From Pedococcus sp. 5OH_020 (lineage in GTDB: Bacteria > Actinomycetota > Actinomycetes > Actinomycetales > Dermatophilaceae): 64,000 bases of DNA. The notes beneath the pieces were generated by a model. It did not search any database. It was not told the DNA's origin and saw nothing but the letters and a program-made list of their open reading frames with translations. This document shows positions 16,001 through 24,574 of the stretch, piece by piece; position 1 is the first letter of the stretch; every line of letters begins with the position of its first letter. Both the position numbers and the translations under genes were made by a program. The stretch lies in the NCBI RefSeq assembly GCF_027812955.1, contig NZ_JAPYZV010000014.1, positions 1 through 64,000 on the forward strand, given 5' to 3'.

Positions 16001-17458
16001 CTAGCCCGATGCGTGCCCGAACCAGGTGGTGAGCGCGTCGGTGAGCCCCTCTTGGCTGGTCTCTCCGACCCACGCCACGTGGCCGTCGGGACGGACGAGA
16101 ACGGCGGTCGGGGCGGGAACGGGACCCAGTACCGGTAGCTCCCAGCTACCGGTGTGGTCGGCGTCGAGATGCTGGACGCGGTCGGTCCACCCTTTGAGGT
16201 CGATGGTCGCAGGCTCGCCGAGGTTGAGCAGTACCGGTCGTCCCTGGTGAAGCAGGTCGTAGACGCGTCGGGGTCCGTCCGACGTGACGAGATCGAGGTC
16301 CGGCATGCGGCGCCCGAGCAGGGGGTGTCCCTTGCCGAGGTCGTAGGCGACATCGAGCCCCGAGACCAGCCCCACCATCAGCCTGCGCGGCTGGTCGTAC
16401 GCCAGCATCTCCCCGATGGTGTCGCGCAGCGCCTCCTGCCGTGCGTCGGCGCGCTGGAAGAGCGACTGCCCCATCGTGTACCTCAGCGCGCGAGCCGTGG
16501 CGGGGTGCCGCTCCGCCTGGTAGGTGTCGAGCAGGCTGTTGTCTGCGACGCCCCTGACCACCTCGGCGAGCTTCCACCCGAGGTTCACGGCGTCCTGCAC
16601 CCCTAGGCCGATCCCGAGCCCACCGGTGGGGTAGTGGATGTGCGCGGCGTCCCCGGCGAGCAGGACCCGTCCGTCGCGGTACGCGGCTGCCTGGCGCGTG
16701 GCGTCGGTGAACCTGGAGAGCCAGGTCGGATGGTGGACCCCGAAGTCGGTGCCGTACACGTCGGTGAGGGCCCTGCTGAGATCCGCCAGGGTCGGCTCGG
16801 TGGCGGGGCCGATCTCCTGCTCGGTGACCAGGACCCTCATGGTGCGCCCGTCCTCCATCACGTGGAGCCCGTGGACGCCCACGGCGTCGATGCGGACGCC
16901 CGGCGGCGTCTCCTCGCTCACCTCCACCTCGGCGATCAGGTTGCTCCGGCTTGCCTCGCATCCGGGGAAGTCGATGCCGGCCGTCCTTCGGATGACGCTG
17001 CGACCGCCGTCGGCCCCGACGAGGTAGGCGGTGCGCATCGGTGGACCTCCGGCCAGCTGGAGGTCCACGCCCGTGTCGTCCTGGGAGAACCCGGTGACCT
17101 CCTGCCCGCGGTGGACCGGCACTGCCAGTGACTCCACCCAGCCGAGCAGGATCCGTTCCACGTGGTTCTGGAACAGTGCCAGCGTGTAGGGATGTCGGGT
17201 GGGGAAGTCGCTGACGTCCAGCACCGTGTTTCCGAAGGTCACCGTCTGTACGGTCCGTCCCTCGTCGAGGAACCGGTCGGCGATGCCCCGCTGGTCCAGG
17301 ATCTCGATGGTGCGTGAGTGGAACCCTCCGCCACGAGAGCCGACCAGCTCCGGTGTCGGCCGTCGCTCGACGATCGCCACATCGATCCCCGCCAGGGCCA
17401 GCTCCCCGGCCAGCATGAGGCCTGTCGGCCCACCCCCCACGACGACCACGTCGTTCAT
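16001..17458 (-). CDS. rox: FAD-dependent rifamycin monooxygenase
   Basis: A class A flavoprotein monooxygenase of 485 residues. It has the FAD-binding GGGPTGL (8-14), the GADGGRS motif near 150 and GDAAHIHYPTGGLGIGLGVQDA near 270, then a thioredoxin-like C-terminal domain as in the RIFMO/PgaE group. Sequence alone would allow another aromatic hydroxylase. However, an exact 19-bp rifamycin-associated element lies 48 nt upstream, which strongly supports inactivation of rifamycins by ring hydroxylation. It therefore probably confers intrinsic rifampicin resistance. Confidence 0.85.
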   Translation of the reverse strand: MNDVVVVGGGPTGLMLAGELALAGIDVAIVERRPTPELVGSRGGGFHSRTIEILDQRGIADRFLDEGRTVQTVTFGNTVLDVSDFPTRHPYTLALFQNHVERILLGWVESLAVPVHRGQEVTGFSQDDTGVDLQLAGGPPMRTAYLVGADGGRSVIRRTAGIDFPGCEASRSNLIAEVEVSEETPPGVRIDAVGVHGLHVMEDGRTMRVLVTEQEIGPATEPTLADLSRALTDVYGTDFGVHHPTWLSRFTDATRQAAAYRDGRVLLAGDAAHIHYPTGGLGIGLGVQDAVNLGWKLAEVVRGVADNSLLDTYQAERHPATARALRYTMGQSLFQRADARQEALRDTIGEMLAYDQPRRLMVGLVSGLDVAYDLGKGHPLLGRRMPDLDLVTSDGPRRVYDLLHQGRPVLLNLGEPATIDLKGWTDRVQHLDADHTGSWELPVLGPVPAPTAVLVRPDGHVAWVGETSQEGLTDALTTWFGHASG

Positions 17459-17506
17459 CTCAAGCCCTCTTTCCGCAGCACGAGTGAGAACTATGAGGCC
17501 TCCCAG

Positions 17507-17525
17507 GGGCCTTGCCGCAAGCCCC
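17507..17525 (-). promoter_or_regulatory. rifamycin-associated element (RAE)
   Basis: On the minus strand this reads GGGGCTTGCGGCAAGGCCC, the 19-bp inverted repeat described upstream of rifamycin-inactivating genes in actinomycetes. It ends 48 nt before the monooxygenase ATG. TTGCGG inside it and TCATAG 18 nt downstream could act as -35 and -10 hexamers, consistent with RAE overlapping the promoter. Confidence 0.85.
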
Positions 17526-17742
17526 CCTCAGGGCTATACGTTGACCATGGCAGGGAGATCTGCTGCCTGCCTTTGCAGTGTCCCGTGCGCGTGGTGGGCT
17601 CCCTCGCCGGCCGGGGACACGCCGGCGCCGGGACGGGATGAAAGCCTCCGTTCACCAGCTCCGCGAGCCTCCACGGCAGTAGCATCGGAAGGCTCGTCGA
17701 CAACGACGCCGGCGGGTTGCGCCGTGAGCAAGGGAGCACACG

Positions 17743-19431
17743 ATGAGCCCAGGAGACCGTCGACGCCGAGGATGGCGCCTCGCTACAGCCACAGCCGCTG
17801 CCGTGACGGTGACCTGGGGTCTGCCCACGGTGGCGTCGAGCGCCCTTGCCACGACCTCGACCACCGACGCCAACCCGACGGCCTGCGCCAACCGCGTCAA
17901 CAACATCCCGCAGAAGCTCGTCGACTGCGTCACCAAGGACGACCTCTGGGCGCACATGGTGAAGTTCCAGGAGATCGCGGACGCCAACCCGGGCGCTGAC
18001 GGTCACCCGTCCCGCAACTCGGGTGAACCCGGCTACAAGGCCTCGGCCGACTACGTGGCCGACGTCATGAGAGCAGCCGGCTACGCAGTGACGTTGCAGG
18101 AGTACAAGTTCCACTACTTCAGCTTCGTCGGCACCCCGGTACTGCGCGAGGACTCGCCCACCCCCCATTCCTTTGAGCTGGGCAAGGACTTCAACCCTGG
18201 GCCGGTCGTGGGCTCGACGACCGCGAAGCTCCAACCCGCGCGCGGCATCGTCGTGCCCGCGACTCCTGCGCCCAGCTCGGCAAGCGGCTGCCAGGCCTCC
18301 GACTTCACCGGGTTCGTCCCGGGCAACATCGCCCTGGTCCAGCGCGGCACCTGCACCTTCGTCCAGAAGGTGGCGAATGCCGAGGCCGCCGGCGCCTCGG
18401 CCGCGATCATCTTCAACGAGGGCAACCCAGGACGTACCAGCCTCTTCTCCGGCTCCCTCTCCGGCTCGGAGCACATCCCGGTCGTCTTCACGACATACGC
18501 CTTGGGCACCCAGCTCCTGGGGCAGTACACCCCCGGTTCAGGCCCGGTCCTCACCATCGACGTCAACGCCATCGATGACCCGAACCGCTCCGACTGGAAC
18601 GTCATCGCCGACTCCAAGGGCGGCGACCCGAACAACATCCTGGTCGTCGACGCGCACCTCGACGCCATCTATGGGGCCGGGATGCTCGACAACGCCTCCG
18701 GCTCGGCGGCGATCCTCGACATCGCGCAGCAGCTGCGGAACACCAACACCCGTAACAAGCTGCGCTTCATCTGGTTCGGCGGCGAGGAGGTGGGCCTGCT
18801 CGGCTCGGACTACTACGTCAGGACCCTCCCGGCCGACGAGCTCGCGAAGATCAAGCTCGACCTCGACGCCGACGTCCTCGCCACCCCGAACTATGTCGCC
18901 GGCGTGCTCGACCCGAAGGACGGGGTCAACCTGTTCGGACGCGCACCGGGCACCCCAATGCCACCGAGCATCTGGGGCCCCTCGGGGATCGCGCGCGACT
19001 ATGGGATCGACTACCTGCGCTCGATCGGCAAGAACCACATCCTCTTCTCGGCCGACGGCACGGATGCCTTCATGTTCCAGCAGGCCGGGATCCCGGCGAG
19101 CGGTGTGCTCACCGGCCAGGACTGCTGCAAGCTGGCGTCTGACGTCGCTCTGTTCGGCGGCTACGAGGGCAACTTCGAGGGCACCGTCCCGGGGGATGAC
19201 GGCGGCTGCGTGGACAACCCCTTCCGGTGGTGCGACAACCTCAGCAACAACGACCCCGAGGTCCTGACCTGGATGTCGAAGACCTTCGCCAACATGGTCG
19301 GCCACATGGCGTACGACACGCAGGTGTTCACGTCCAGCCAGGGCAGCGGCGGTCACGTCAAGGGTCACACCACCCCCGCGAAGGTCACCGCAGCGAAGGT
19401 CGGGACTCTCAAGGGCGCGGTCGACAGCTGA
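17743..19431 (+). CDS. secreted M28 family aminopeptidase with PA domain
   Basis: 562 residues. The N-terminal signal (RRRRGW then a hydrophobic Ala/Val stretch) could be Sec or Tat. A PA domain (about 165-260, with the motif ALVQRGTCTFVQKVANAEAAGA) is inserted before the zinc peptidase domain (about 285-530). Metal ligands and catalytic residues are visible in DAHLDAI, GMLDNASGSA, FGGEEVGLLGS and the Asp of the DLDAD segment. AGGGAG lies 6 nt before the ATG. It resembles Streptomyces-type secreted leucyl aminopeptidases and probably scavenges peptides. Confidence 0.85.
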   Translation: MSPGDRRRRGWRLATATAAAVTVTWGLPTVASSALATTSTTDANPTACANRVNNIPQKLVDCVTKDDLWAHMVKFQEIADANPGADGHPSRNSGEPGYKASADYVADVMRAAGYAVTLQEYKFHYFSFVGTPVLREDSPTPHSFELGKDFNPGPVVGSTTAKLQPARGIVVPATPAPSSASGCQASDFTGFVPGNIALVQRGTCTFVQKVANAEAAGASAAIIFNEGNPGRTSLFSGSLSGSEHIPVVFTTYALGTQLLGQYTPGSGPVLTIDVNAIDDPNRSDWNVIADSKGGDPNNILVVDAHLDAIYGAGMLDNASGSAAILDIAQQLRNTNTRNKLRFIWFGGEEVGLLGSDYYVRTLPADELAKIKLDLDADVLATPNYVAGVLDPKDGVNLFGRAPGTPMPPSIWGPSGIARDYGIDYLRSIGKNHILFSADGTDAFMFQQAGIPASGVLTGQDCCKLASDVALFGGYEGNFEGTVPGDDGGCVDNPFRWCDNLSNNDPEVLTWMSKTFANMVGHMAYDTQVFTSSQGSGGHVKGHTTPAKVTAAKVGTLKGAVDS

Positions 19432-19502
19432 GTCGCTGACCACCTCTGCTGCCGTCTGACAGCTGGTCCGGACGACGGTGCCTGATCGTCATGTCATCGG
19501 TG

Positions 19503-20708
19503 TCAACGAATTTGGGCGTACCACACGGCGTCGCCGCTGGCAGAGCTGCAGCTGGCGAACAGGGTCGACCCGGTAACGACCACCTGGCGGACTGCAGCAT
19601 GATCGGGTGCTTCGATCCAGGACCAACGCCCCTGCCCATCACGAACGACGATGCCCCTGCCGGGAAGCGCCAGATACACGCGATGGTTGCGGACCGAGGG
19701 CGGGGCCGTGGTGGCGGTGGTTGGGAAAGGCAGCCCAACCCGGCTTGCGCTCCCGTTCTGCAACCGCCAGAGGCCGAGCACTTGGCCGTCCAGGCCTGTG
19801 ACCCAGCATTCCGAGCCCTCGCACGTGGCAGCGCCTGCGGAGGCGGAGGAGTGGCTCGCTGGCAGGGTCCACGTCGTCCAGCCGGCACCGTGCGACTGCC
19901 ACACCTCGGCAGTCTGACGCACTTCGGCCTCGTCGAGGTGGACCGAGGAACCTAGGAGCAGGACCCCGGACTGGCTCGCGGCCGCGCCGGCGACCTGCGA
20001 CTGGGTGCCGCTCGTACTCTCCAGGGCCGTTCCCGCCGACGACCTGCGAAGCCATTGCCCGGCTGGCTCCTGGCCCCAGACGGCGATGTCGAGTCGTCCA
20101 CCTGTGCCGTCCCAGGCACCTACGACGACCGGTCGACCGTCGGCGAACGCCACCGCCGACAGCCCTCCGGAATGGGAGCCGCCGAAGGTCTCGGCGGACT
20201 GGGGGAACTCGATGAGCCGGGTCGCGTCGCCGCGCCAGATCGTCCAGCGGGTGATCGAGTGGGCCCCGCCGGCCATCCCGCCGATGGCGACGATGTCCGT
20301 GCCGTGAGTGGCGATAGACCTCCAGCGCGTTCCGGCTGCGTACGTGCTCCTCGCGAGCAGCGGCACCGACACCGTCTCACCGTCGGTTCCCACGTGAACG
20401 ACCTGTGCCTTCGCCTGCCGGTCCACCCCCTGCGCGCCGACGAGGAGCCCGTCCAGGTATGGCGCGATGGTCATCACCCGGACGTTGGGCACCTCCGCGC
20501 GCCTCCAGTCGAGGCGGATGGTGGGCAGCTCCGGCGTCCGATCGTCGTCTCCTGGGCGCCGCGTTGCCAGGAGCGATCCGAGCGCTGCGATGATCATGAC
20601 GACGATCGCTGTCGCCAGCCGTGCCGCCACCACGCGCGCGTCCGCGGTGAGGCGCGGCTTGCCCTGAGAGGGCGACTCAGCGCCGGCACGGGGCGGGCGA
20701 TGGGGCAT
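19503..20708 (-). CDS. membrane-anchored beta-propeller-like hypothetical protein
   Basis: 401 residues with one membrane segment (about 27-47) and a long extracytoplasmic part of repeated short beta-strand units such as HGTDIVAIGGMAGG, DGRPVVVGAWDG and SQSGVLLLGSSV. Such units suggest a propeller of about seven blades. Four Cys in the latter half could form disulfides. No catalytic motif is seen. Cell-surface or exported binding is inference. It converges on the M28 peptidase. Confidence 0.65.
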   Translation of the reverse strand: MPHRPPRAGAESPSQGKPRLTADARVVAARLATAIVVMIIAALGSLLATRRPGDDDRTPELPTIRLDWRRAEVPNVRVMTIAPYLDGLLVGAQGVDRQAKAQVVHVGTDGETVSVPLLARSTYAAGTRWRSIATHGTDIVAIGGMAGGAHSITRWTIWRGDATRLIEFPQSAETFGGSHSGGLSAVAFADGRPVVVGAWDGTGGRLDIAVWGQEPAGQWLRRSSAGTALESTSGTQSQVAGAAASQSGVLLLGSSVHLDEAEVRQTAEVWQSHGAGWTTWTLPASHSSASAGAATCEGSECWVTGLDGQVLGLWRLQNGSASRVGLPFPTTATTAPPSVRNHRVYLALPGRGIVVRDGQGRWSWIEAPDHAAVRQVVVTGSTLFASCSSASGDAVWYAQIR

Positions 20709-21149
20709 AGGTTATGCGACCACGGCTGAGCGACACGCTGTCGGTCCGACCTGGTCGAGCGCCCGCTGACGTGACCGCACTACGAGTGCATCGGTTGTCC
20801 CCACGCCCATCACCTCCAGTCCTCTGATGATCTCAGCCATCGCCCACGAGCTGGCGAACATTCAGCAGGTCCCCCGGGGATCGTGGTGCGTCGGAGCCCC
20901 TTCTGCGTCGTTCGCGAGGCTTCGGCCATGTCGAAAATTGCACCAATCCGCACGACGCCGGACCTTGCTCAGCCTCTGACCTACGGGCGTTGGCTGAAGG
21001 GTCCCGCACGCTTGACGTCGTAGGCGCCGGATCGCGCGCCGAGCCCGTGTCCGCCGAAACGCGGTCGCCGCCCGTGGAACCGCGTAGATTCGCCACTCGT
21101 CAACAGGGGACGAGCCACTTCCGCGGGCGCTCGAGGAAAAGGGACGAAG
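20709..21149. other. intergenic, upstream of the telA-pknG operon
   Basis: About 440 nt with no convincing gene. It must carry the main promoter of the ten-gene operon that follows. A TTGACG near 21013 and a TAGATT near 21086 are possible promoter hexamers but do not form a well-spaced pair. GGGACGAAG precedes the telA ATG. Confidence 0.4.
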
Positions 21150-22388
21150 ATGACCGACGCACAGCCTGCACCGCTCCAGCCTCCCGGTGCCGTCGCGGGC
21201 TCCCTCACCCTGACGGCTCCGCCCGCACCTCAGCCGGTCGCGGCCACGTCAGCACCCAAGATGGCGCCGGCCGTCGACCCGGCTGCCCTGCCCGGTCTCG
21301 ACGCGCGAGTGGACGCCTATCTGCAGTCGCTGCTCACGGCGGCTCCCCGGTCGCCGGAGTTCTCGGCGAAGGCGACCGATGTCCGCACCATGGGGGACGG
21401 CGACATACGGCAGGCAGCCGAGACGTCCAACCGGCTCCTGGCCTCGCCGGTCAAGGCGCTGCAGGAAGGCGGGCTCGCCGAGGGCTCGAAGGTCGGTGCG
21501 ACCCTCATAGAGCTGCGCAGGACCGTCGAGAGCCTCGACCCCAAGGAGGCCGCGGGCGCCCGCAAGCTCCTCGGACTCGTGCCCTTCGGTGACAAGGTCA
21601 CCGACTACTTCCGCAAGTACCAGTCAGCTCAGAGCCATCTCGACGGCATCCTGCACGCGCTGCGGGACGGGCAGGACGAGCTCGGGAAGGACAACGCGGC
21701 CCTCAACCTCGAGAAGCAGCAGCTGTGGGACGCGATGGCCAGGCTCAACCAGTACGTCTACGTCGCCGAGCGGCTCGACGCCCGGTTGGCCGCCGGCATC
21801 GCGGACCTCGAGCCCACCGACCCGGACAAGGCCAAGGCGCTGCGCGACGACGTGCTGTTCTACGTGCGGCAGAAGCACCAGGACCTGCTGACCCAGCTCG
21901 CCGTCTCCATCCAGAACTACCTCGCCATCGACATCGTCATCAAGAACAACATCGAGCTCATCAAGGGCGTGGACCGAGCCTCGACGACGACCGTCTCCGC
22001 GCTGCGCACGGCCGTGATCGTCGCCCAGGCGCTGGGAAACCAGCAGCTCGTCCTCGAGCAGATCTCGGCGCTGAACACGACGACGTCGGGAATGATCGAG
22101 CGCACGAGCGAGATGCTGCGCGACAACTCCGTCCGCATCCAGGAGCAGGCCGCGTCGGCGACGATCGGGCTGCCTCAGCTCCAGGCCGCCTTCCAGAACA
22201 TCTACGCCACCATGGACGCGATCGACACCTTCAAGGTGCAGGCGCTGGACACGATGGCGGCGACCATCGGCACGCTGGAGACCGAGGTCGGGAAGTCGCG
22301 CAAGTACCTGGACCGGGTCGAGCGGCAGGACAACAGGGTGGCGCACGGATCGCTGGACCTCGGCGACTCCGCGCGAGCGGCCCGCTGA
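21150..22388 (+). CDS. telA: TelA-family toxic anion resistance protein
   Basis: 412 residues of the TelA family (KlaA-like; tellurite and other toxic-anion tolerance; biochemical role unknown). The N-terminal 45 residues are a Pro/Ala-rich disordered tail. The rest is almost wholly helical, with the conserved segments RKLLGLVPFGDKVTDYFRKY and LNQYVYVAERLD, and a long stretch of NTTTSGMIERTSEMLRDNS type. It is the first gene of the operon, 27 nt from the XpaC-like gene, its classical partner in other bacteria. Confidence 0.88.
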   Translation: MTDAQPAPLQPPGAVAGSLTLTAPPAPQPVAATSAPKMAPAVDPAALPGLDARVDAYLQSLLTAAPRSPEFSAKATDVRTMGDGDIRQAAETSNRLLASPVKALQEGGLAEGSKVGATLIELRRTVESLDPKEAAGARKLLGLVPFGDKVTDYFRKYQSAQSHLDGILHALRDGQDELGKDNAALNLEKQQLWDAMARLNQYVYVAERLDARLAAGIADLEPTDPDKAKALRDDVLFYVRQKHQDLLTQLAVSIQNYLAIDIVIKNNIELIKGVDRASTTTVSALRTAVIVAQALGNQQLVLEQISALNTTTSGMIERTSEMLRDNSVRIQEQAASATIGLPQLQAAFQNIYATMDAIDTFKVQALDTMAATIGTLETEVGKSRKYLDRVERQDNRVAHGSLDLGDSARAAR

Positions 22389-22415
22389 CGAGCTGCTTCG
22401 GGGGATAGTGAGCAC

Positions 22416-23066
22416 ATGCCCGGTGGAATCTTCGACCGTCTCTTCGGTCGTGGACAGAACGAGGTGCGGCACGAGCAGTTCCTCGTGCCGCCGGTCCCCA
22501 CGAGCGATGACCTGCTCGCCGCCCTGGACAGGGTCGAGGCGATGGTCACGGCAGGTGCCGTGCCCGCCGCCGTCGCCTCGCGGGTGCGGCGCGTCGACGC
22601 CGTCGTGCGCGACACGATTCCGCGACTGTCGAGTCTGGGCCCCGGCAGCGCTCAGGCGTACTCGGTGATGGCCACGGCGACCGACTACCTCCCGGAGGCG
22701 GTGGGCGGCTACCTGCGCCTGCCGCGGCAGTTCGCGGACAGCCGTCCGGTCGATCGCGGCAAGTCCTCGCTGCTGGTGCTTGTCGACCAGCTGGACCTGC
22801 TGGCCGCCACGATGGACAAGGTGTTCGATGCCGTATGCCGCGACGACGCGGCCGCGCTCGTGGCTCACGGGCGGTTCCTCGCGGCGAAGTTCGGTACGGG
22901 CTCCACCGGCGGCGTGCTCGACGTGGGCCCAGCCTCCTCAGCTGCCGTGGCGGCGCAGCCTTCGTCGCCTCCGGTGGACCAGGTGGTCCCCGCCTCGTCC
23001 TCGGTGGACGAGGACACCGGCGACCTCCAACGCCTGCAGCCGCCCGCGGGCCGGGACCCGTCGTGA
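22416..23066 (+). CDS. XpaC-like helical protein, TelA partner
   Basis: 216 residues. A short N-terminal FDRLFGRGQN segment and a helical central region (about 30-165) contain YLPEAVGGYLRLPRQFA and AALVAHGRFLAAKFG. These resemble XpaC proteins, which are encoded beside TelA in Firmicutes. The C-terminal 50 residues are low complexity. The family call rests on pattern and context, so it is moderate. Its stop overlaps the GTG of the AAA+ gene (GTGA). Confidence 0.6.
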   Translation: MPGGIFDRLFGRGQNEVRHEQFLVPPVPTSDDLLAALDRVEAMVTAGAVPAAVASRVRRVDAVVRDTIPRLSSLGPGSAQAYSVMATATDYLPEAVGGYLRLPRQFADSRPVDRGKSSLLVLVDQLDLLAATMDKVFDAVCRDDAAALVAHGRFLAAKFGTGSTGGVLDVGPASSAAVAAQPSSPPVDQVVPASSSVDEDTGDLQRLQPPAGRDPS

Positions 23067-24574
23067 ACGGGGAAACCCCAGGCCTGGAACGACCGGGTCC
23101 CGCGACGAACCCCGGCCTGGCCGCTGCCCTGGACGGTCTCGCGGCGGTGGCGGCGGCGGCCGGCCTCGAGCCTGCGCTCGCCCGTCAGGAGGCGCTGTCC
23201 CTCGCCGCCGCTGTCGCGGAGTCCGCGCCCCGGGCGGCGAACGACTGGGCGCGGGCCTGCGGTGGCGCCAGCACCCGGGACTTCTTCGACGCAGCGAGTC
23301 GCGGTCGTCGGTGGCGTGAGTCACCCACGGACCTCTTGAGCGGCTTGGCTGCCCAAGGCTCCCCGCAGGCCGCTGCCTATGCGCGCGCGCTGGCCGAGGT
23401 CGCCTCGGCCGCCTGCCTCCTGGGCGAGCCGACCATCCGGGTCCTGGGTAACGCCTCGGTGGCCGCCGCCGCGCAGCTCGCGGTCGTCACGTCGGGGATC
23501 GGGTCTGCGACCGGAGGGGACATCCGGGCCGAGAGGACCGACGCGGGCGCGCCCACGGGACCGGCGGACACGCTTGCGCTGGTGGGAGATCCGGGCCCTG
23601 CACCGGCGACGGACGTAGGCGCCGCAGCCCCGCCCTCGCCACCGCAGCGGACGCTCGAGGAGCTGTTGGCCGAGCTCGATGGCCTCATCGGGCTCGGGCA
23701 CGTCAAGCGTGAGATCCACCGGCAGGTCGCCCTCCTTCGCGTCGACAGGCTCCGGGCGGACGCCGGGCTGAGGAGCGCCACCATCACCCGTCACCTCGTC
23801 TTCACGGGCAACCCCGGCACCGGCAAGACGACGGTCGCGCGGCTGGTGGGGGGCATCTACCGGGCGCTCGGCCTGCTGACCCGCGGACAGCTGGTCGAGG
23901 TCGACCGCTCGGAGCTGGTGGCCGGCTACCTGGGGCAGACCGCGACCAAGACCGCCGACGTGGTGGCTTCCGCTGCGGGGGGCGTGCTGTTCATCGACGA
24001 GGCCTACAGCCTCACGGGGGGCCAGGGCGACCAGTACGGCCAGGAGTCGGTGGACACCCTCGTGAAGGAGATGGAGGACCGGCGCGACGACCTCGTGGTC
24101 ATCGTGGCCGGATACCCGGAACCGATGGACAGCTTCATCTCCGCCAACCCCGGTCTGGCGAGCCGCTTCCGGACCACGATCGAGTTCGAGGACTACACCG
24201 ACGAGGAGCTCGTCGCCATCCTGGTGCAGCTGGCTCAGGCCGCGGACTACGAGCTGCTTCCCGAAGCCGTGGACCGGTTCCGGCAGGGCCTCGGTGGCAC
24301 GCCGCGCGGGCGGAGCTTCGGGAACGGCCGGTTCGCACGGAATGCGCTCGAGGCGGCGATCGGCCAGCACGCCTGGCGGCTGCGCGAGGTGAGCGCCCCC
24401 AGCATCGACGAGCTGCGCCGGCTGACGGCCGCGGACTTCGACGACACGGAGTTCGACACAGCGTTCGACGGCACCGAAGGCCACGACACCGATGGCCACG
24501 ACACCGAAGGCCACGGCGCAGCCGTCGACGCCGCGGCTCACGCATCCCGGACCCGAGCAGGAGGTCGGTCGTGA
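23063..24574 (+). CDS. CbxX/CfxQ-type AAA+ ATPase
   Basis: 503 residues. A helical N-terminal region (1-190) is followed by a AAA+ module (about 200-450): GLGHVKREI, Walker A GNPGTGKTT near 250, pore-type YLGQTATKT, Walker B GGVLFIDEAY near 306, sensor 1 in VVIVAGYPEPM, and the Arg finger in GLASRFRTTIEF. This is the family of RuBisCO activase CbbX and ESX EccA. It probably remodels a partner in the operon. The C-terminus has 15-bp tandem repeats (24476-24517) giving GHDTDGHDTEGH, a possible metal-binding tail. Overlaps both neighbours by 4 nt. Confidence 0.85.
   Translation: MNGETPGLERPGPATNPGLAAALDGLAAVAAAAGLEPALARQEALSLAAAVAESAPRAANDWARACGGASTRDFFDAASRGRRWRESPTDLLSGLAAQGSPQAAAYARALAEVASAACLLGEPTIRVLGNASVAAAAQLAVVTSGIGSATGGDIRAERTDAGAPTGPADTLALVGDPGPAPATDVGAAAPPSPPQRTLEELLAELDGLIGLGHVKREIHRQVALLRVDRLRADAGLRSATITRHLVFTGNPGTGKTTVARLVGGIYRALGLLTRGQLVEVDRSELVAGYLGQTATKTADVVASAAGGVLFIDEAYSLTGGQGDQYGQESVDTLVKEMEDRRDDLVVIVAGYPEPMDSFISANPGLASRFRTTIEFEDYTDEELVAILVQLAQAADYELLPEAVDRFRQGLGGTPRGRSFGNGRFARNALEAAIGQHAWRLREVSAPSIDELRRLTAADFDDTEFDTAFDGTEGHDTDGHDTEGHGAAVDAAAHASRTRAGGRS

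Noticed and set aside
21624-22868. Minus-strand ORF of 414 codons opposite telA and the XpaC-like gene
   Set aside because: Repetitive Val/Arg/Gly/Asp shadow composition; the plus-strand proteins have clear families.
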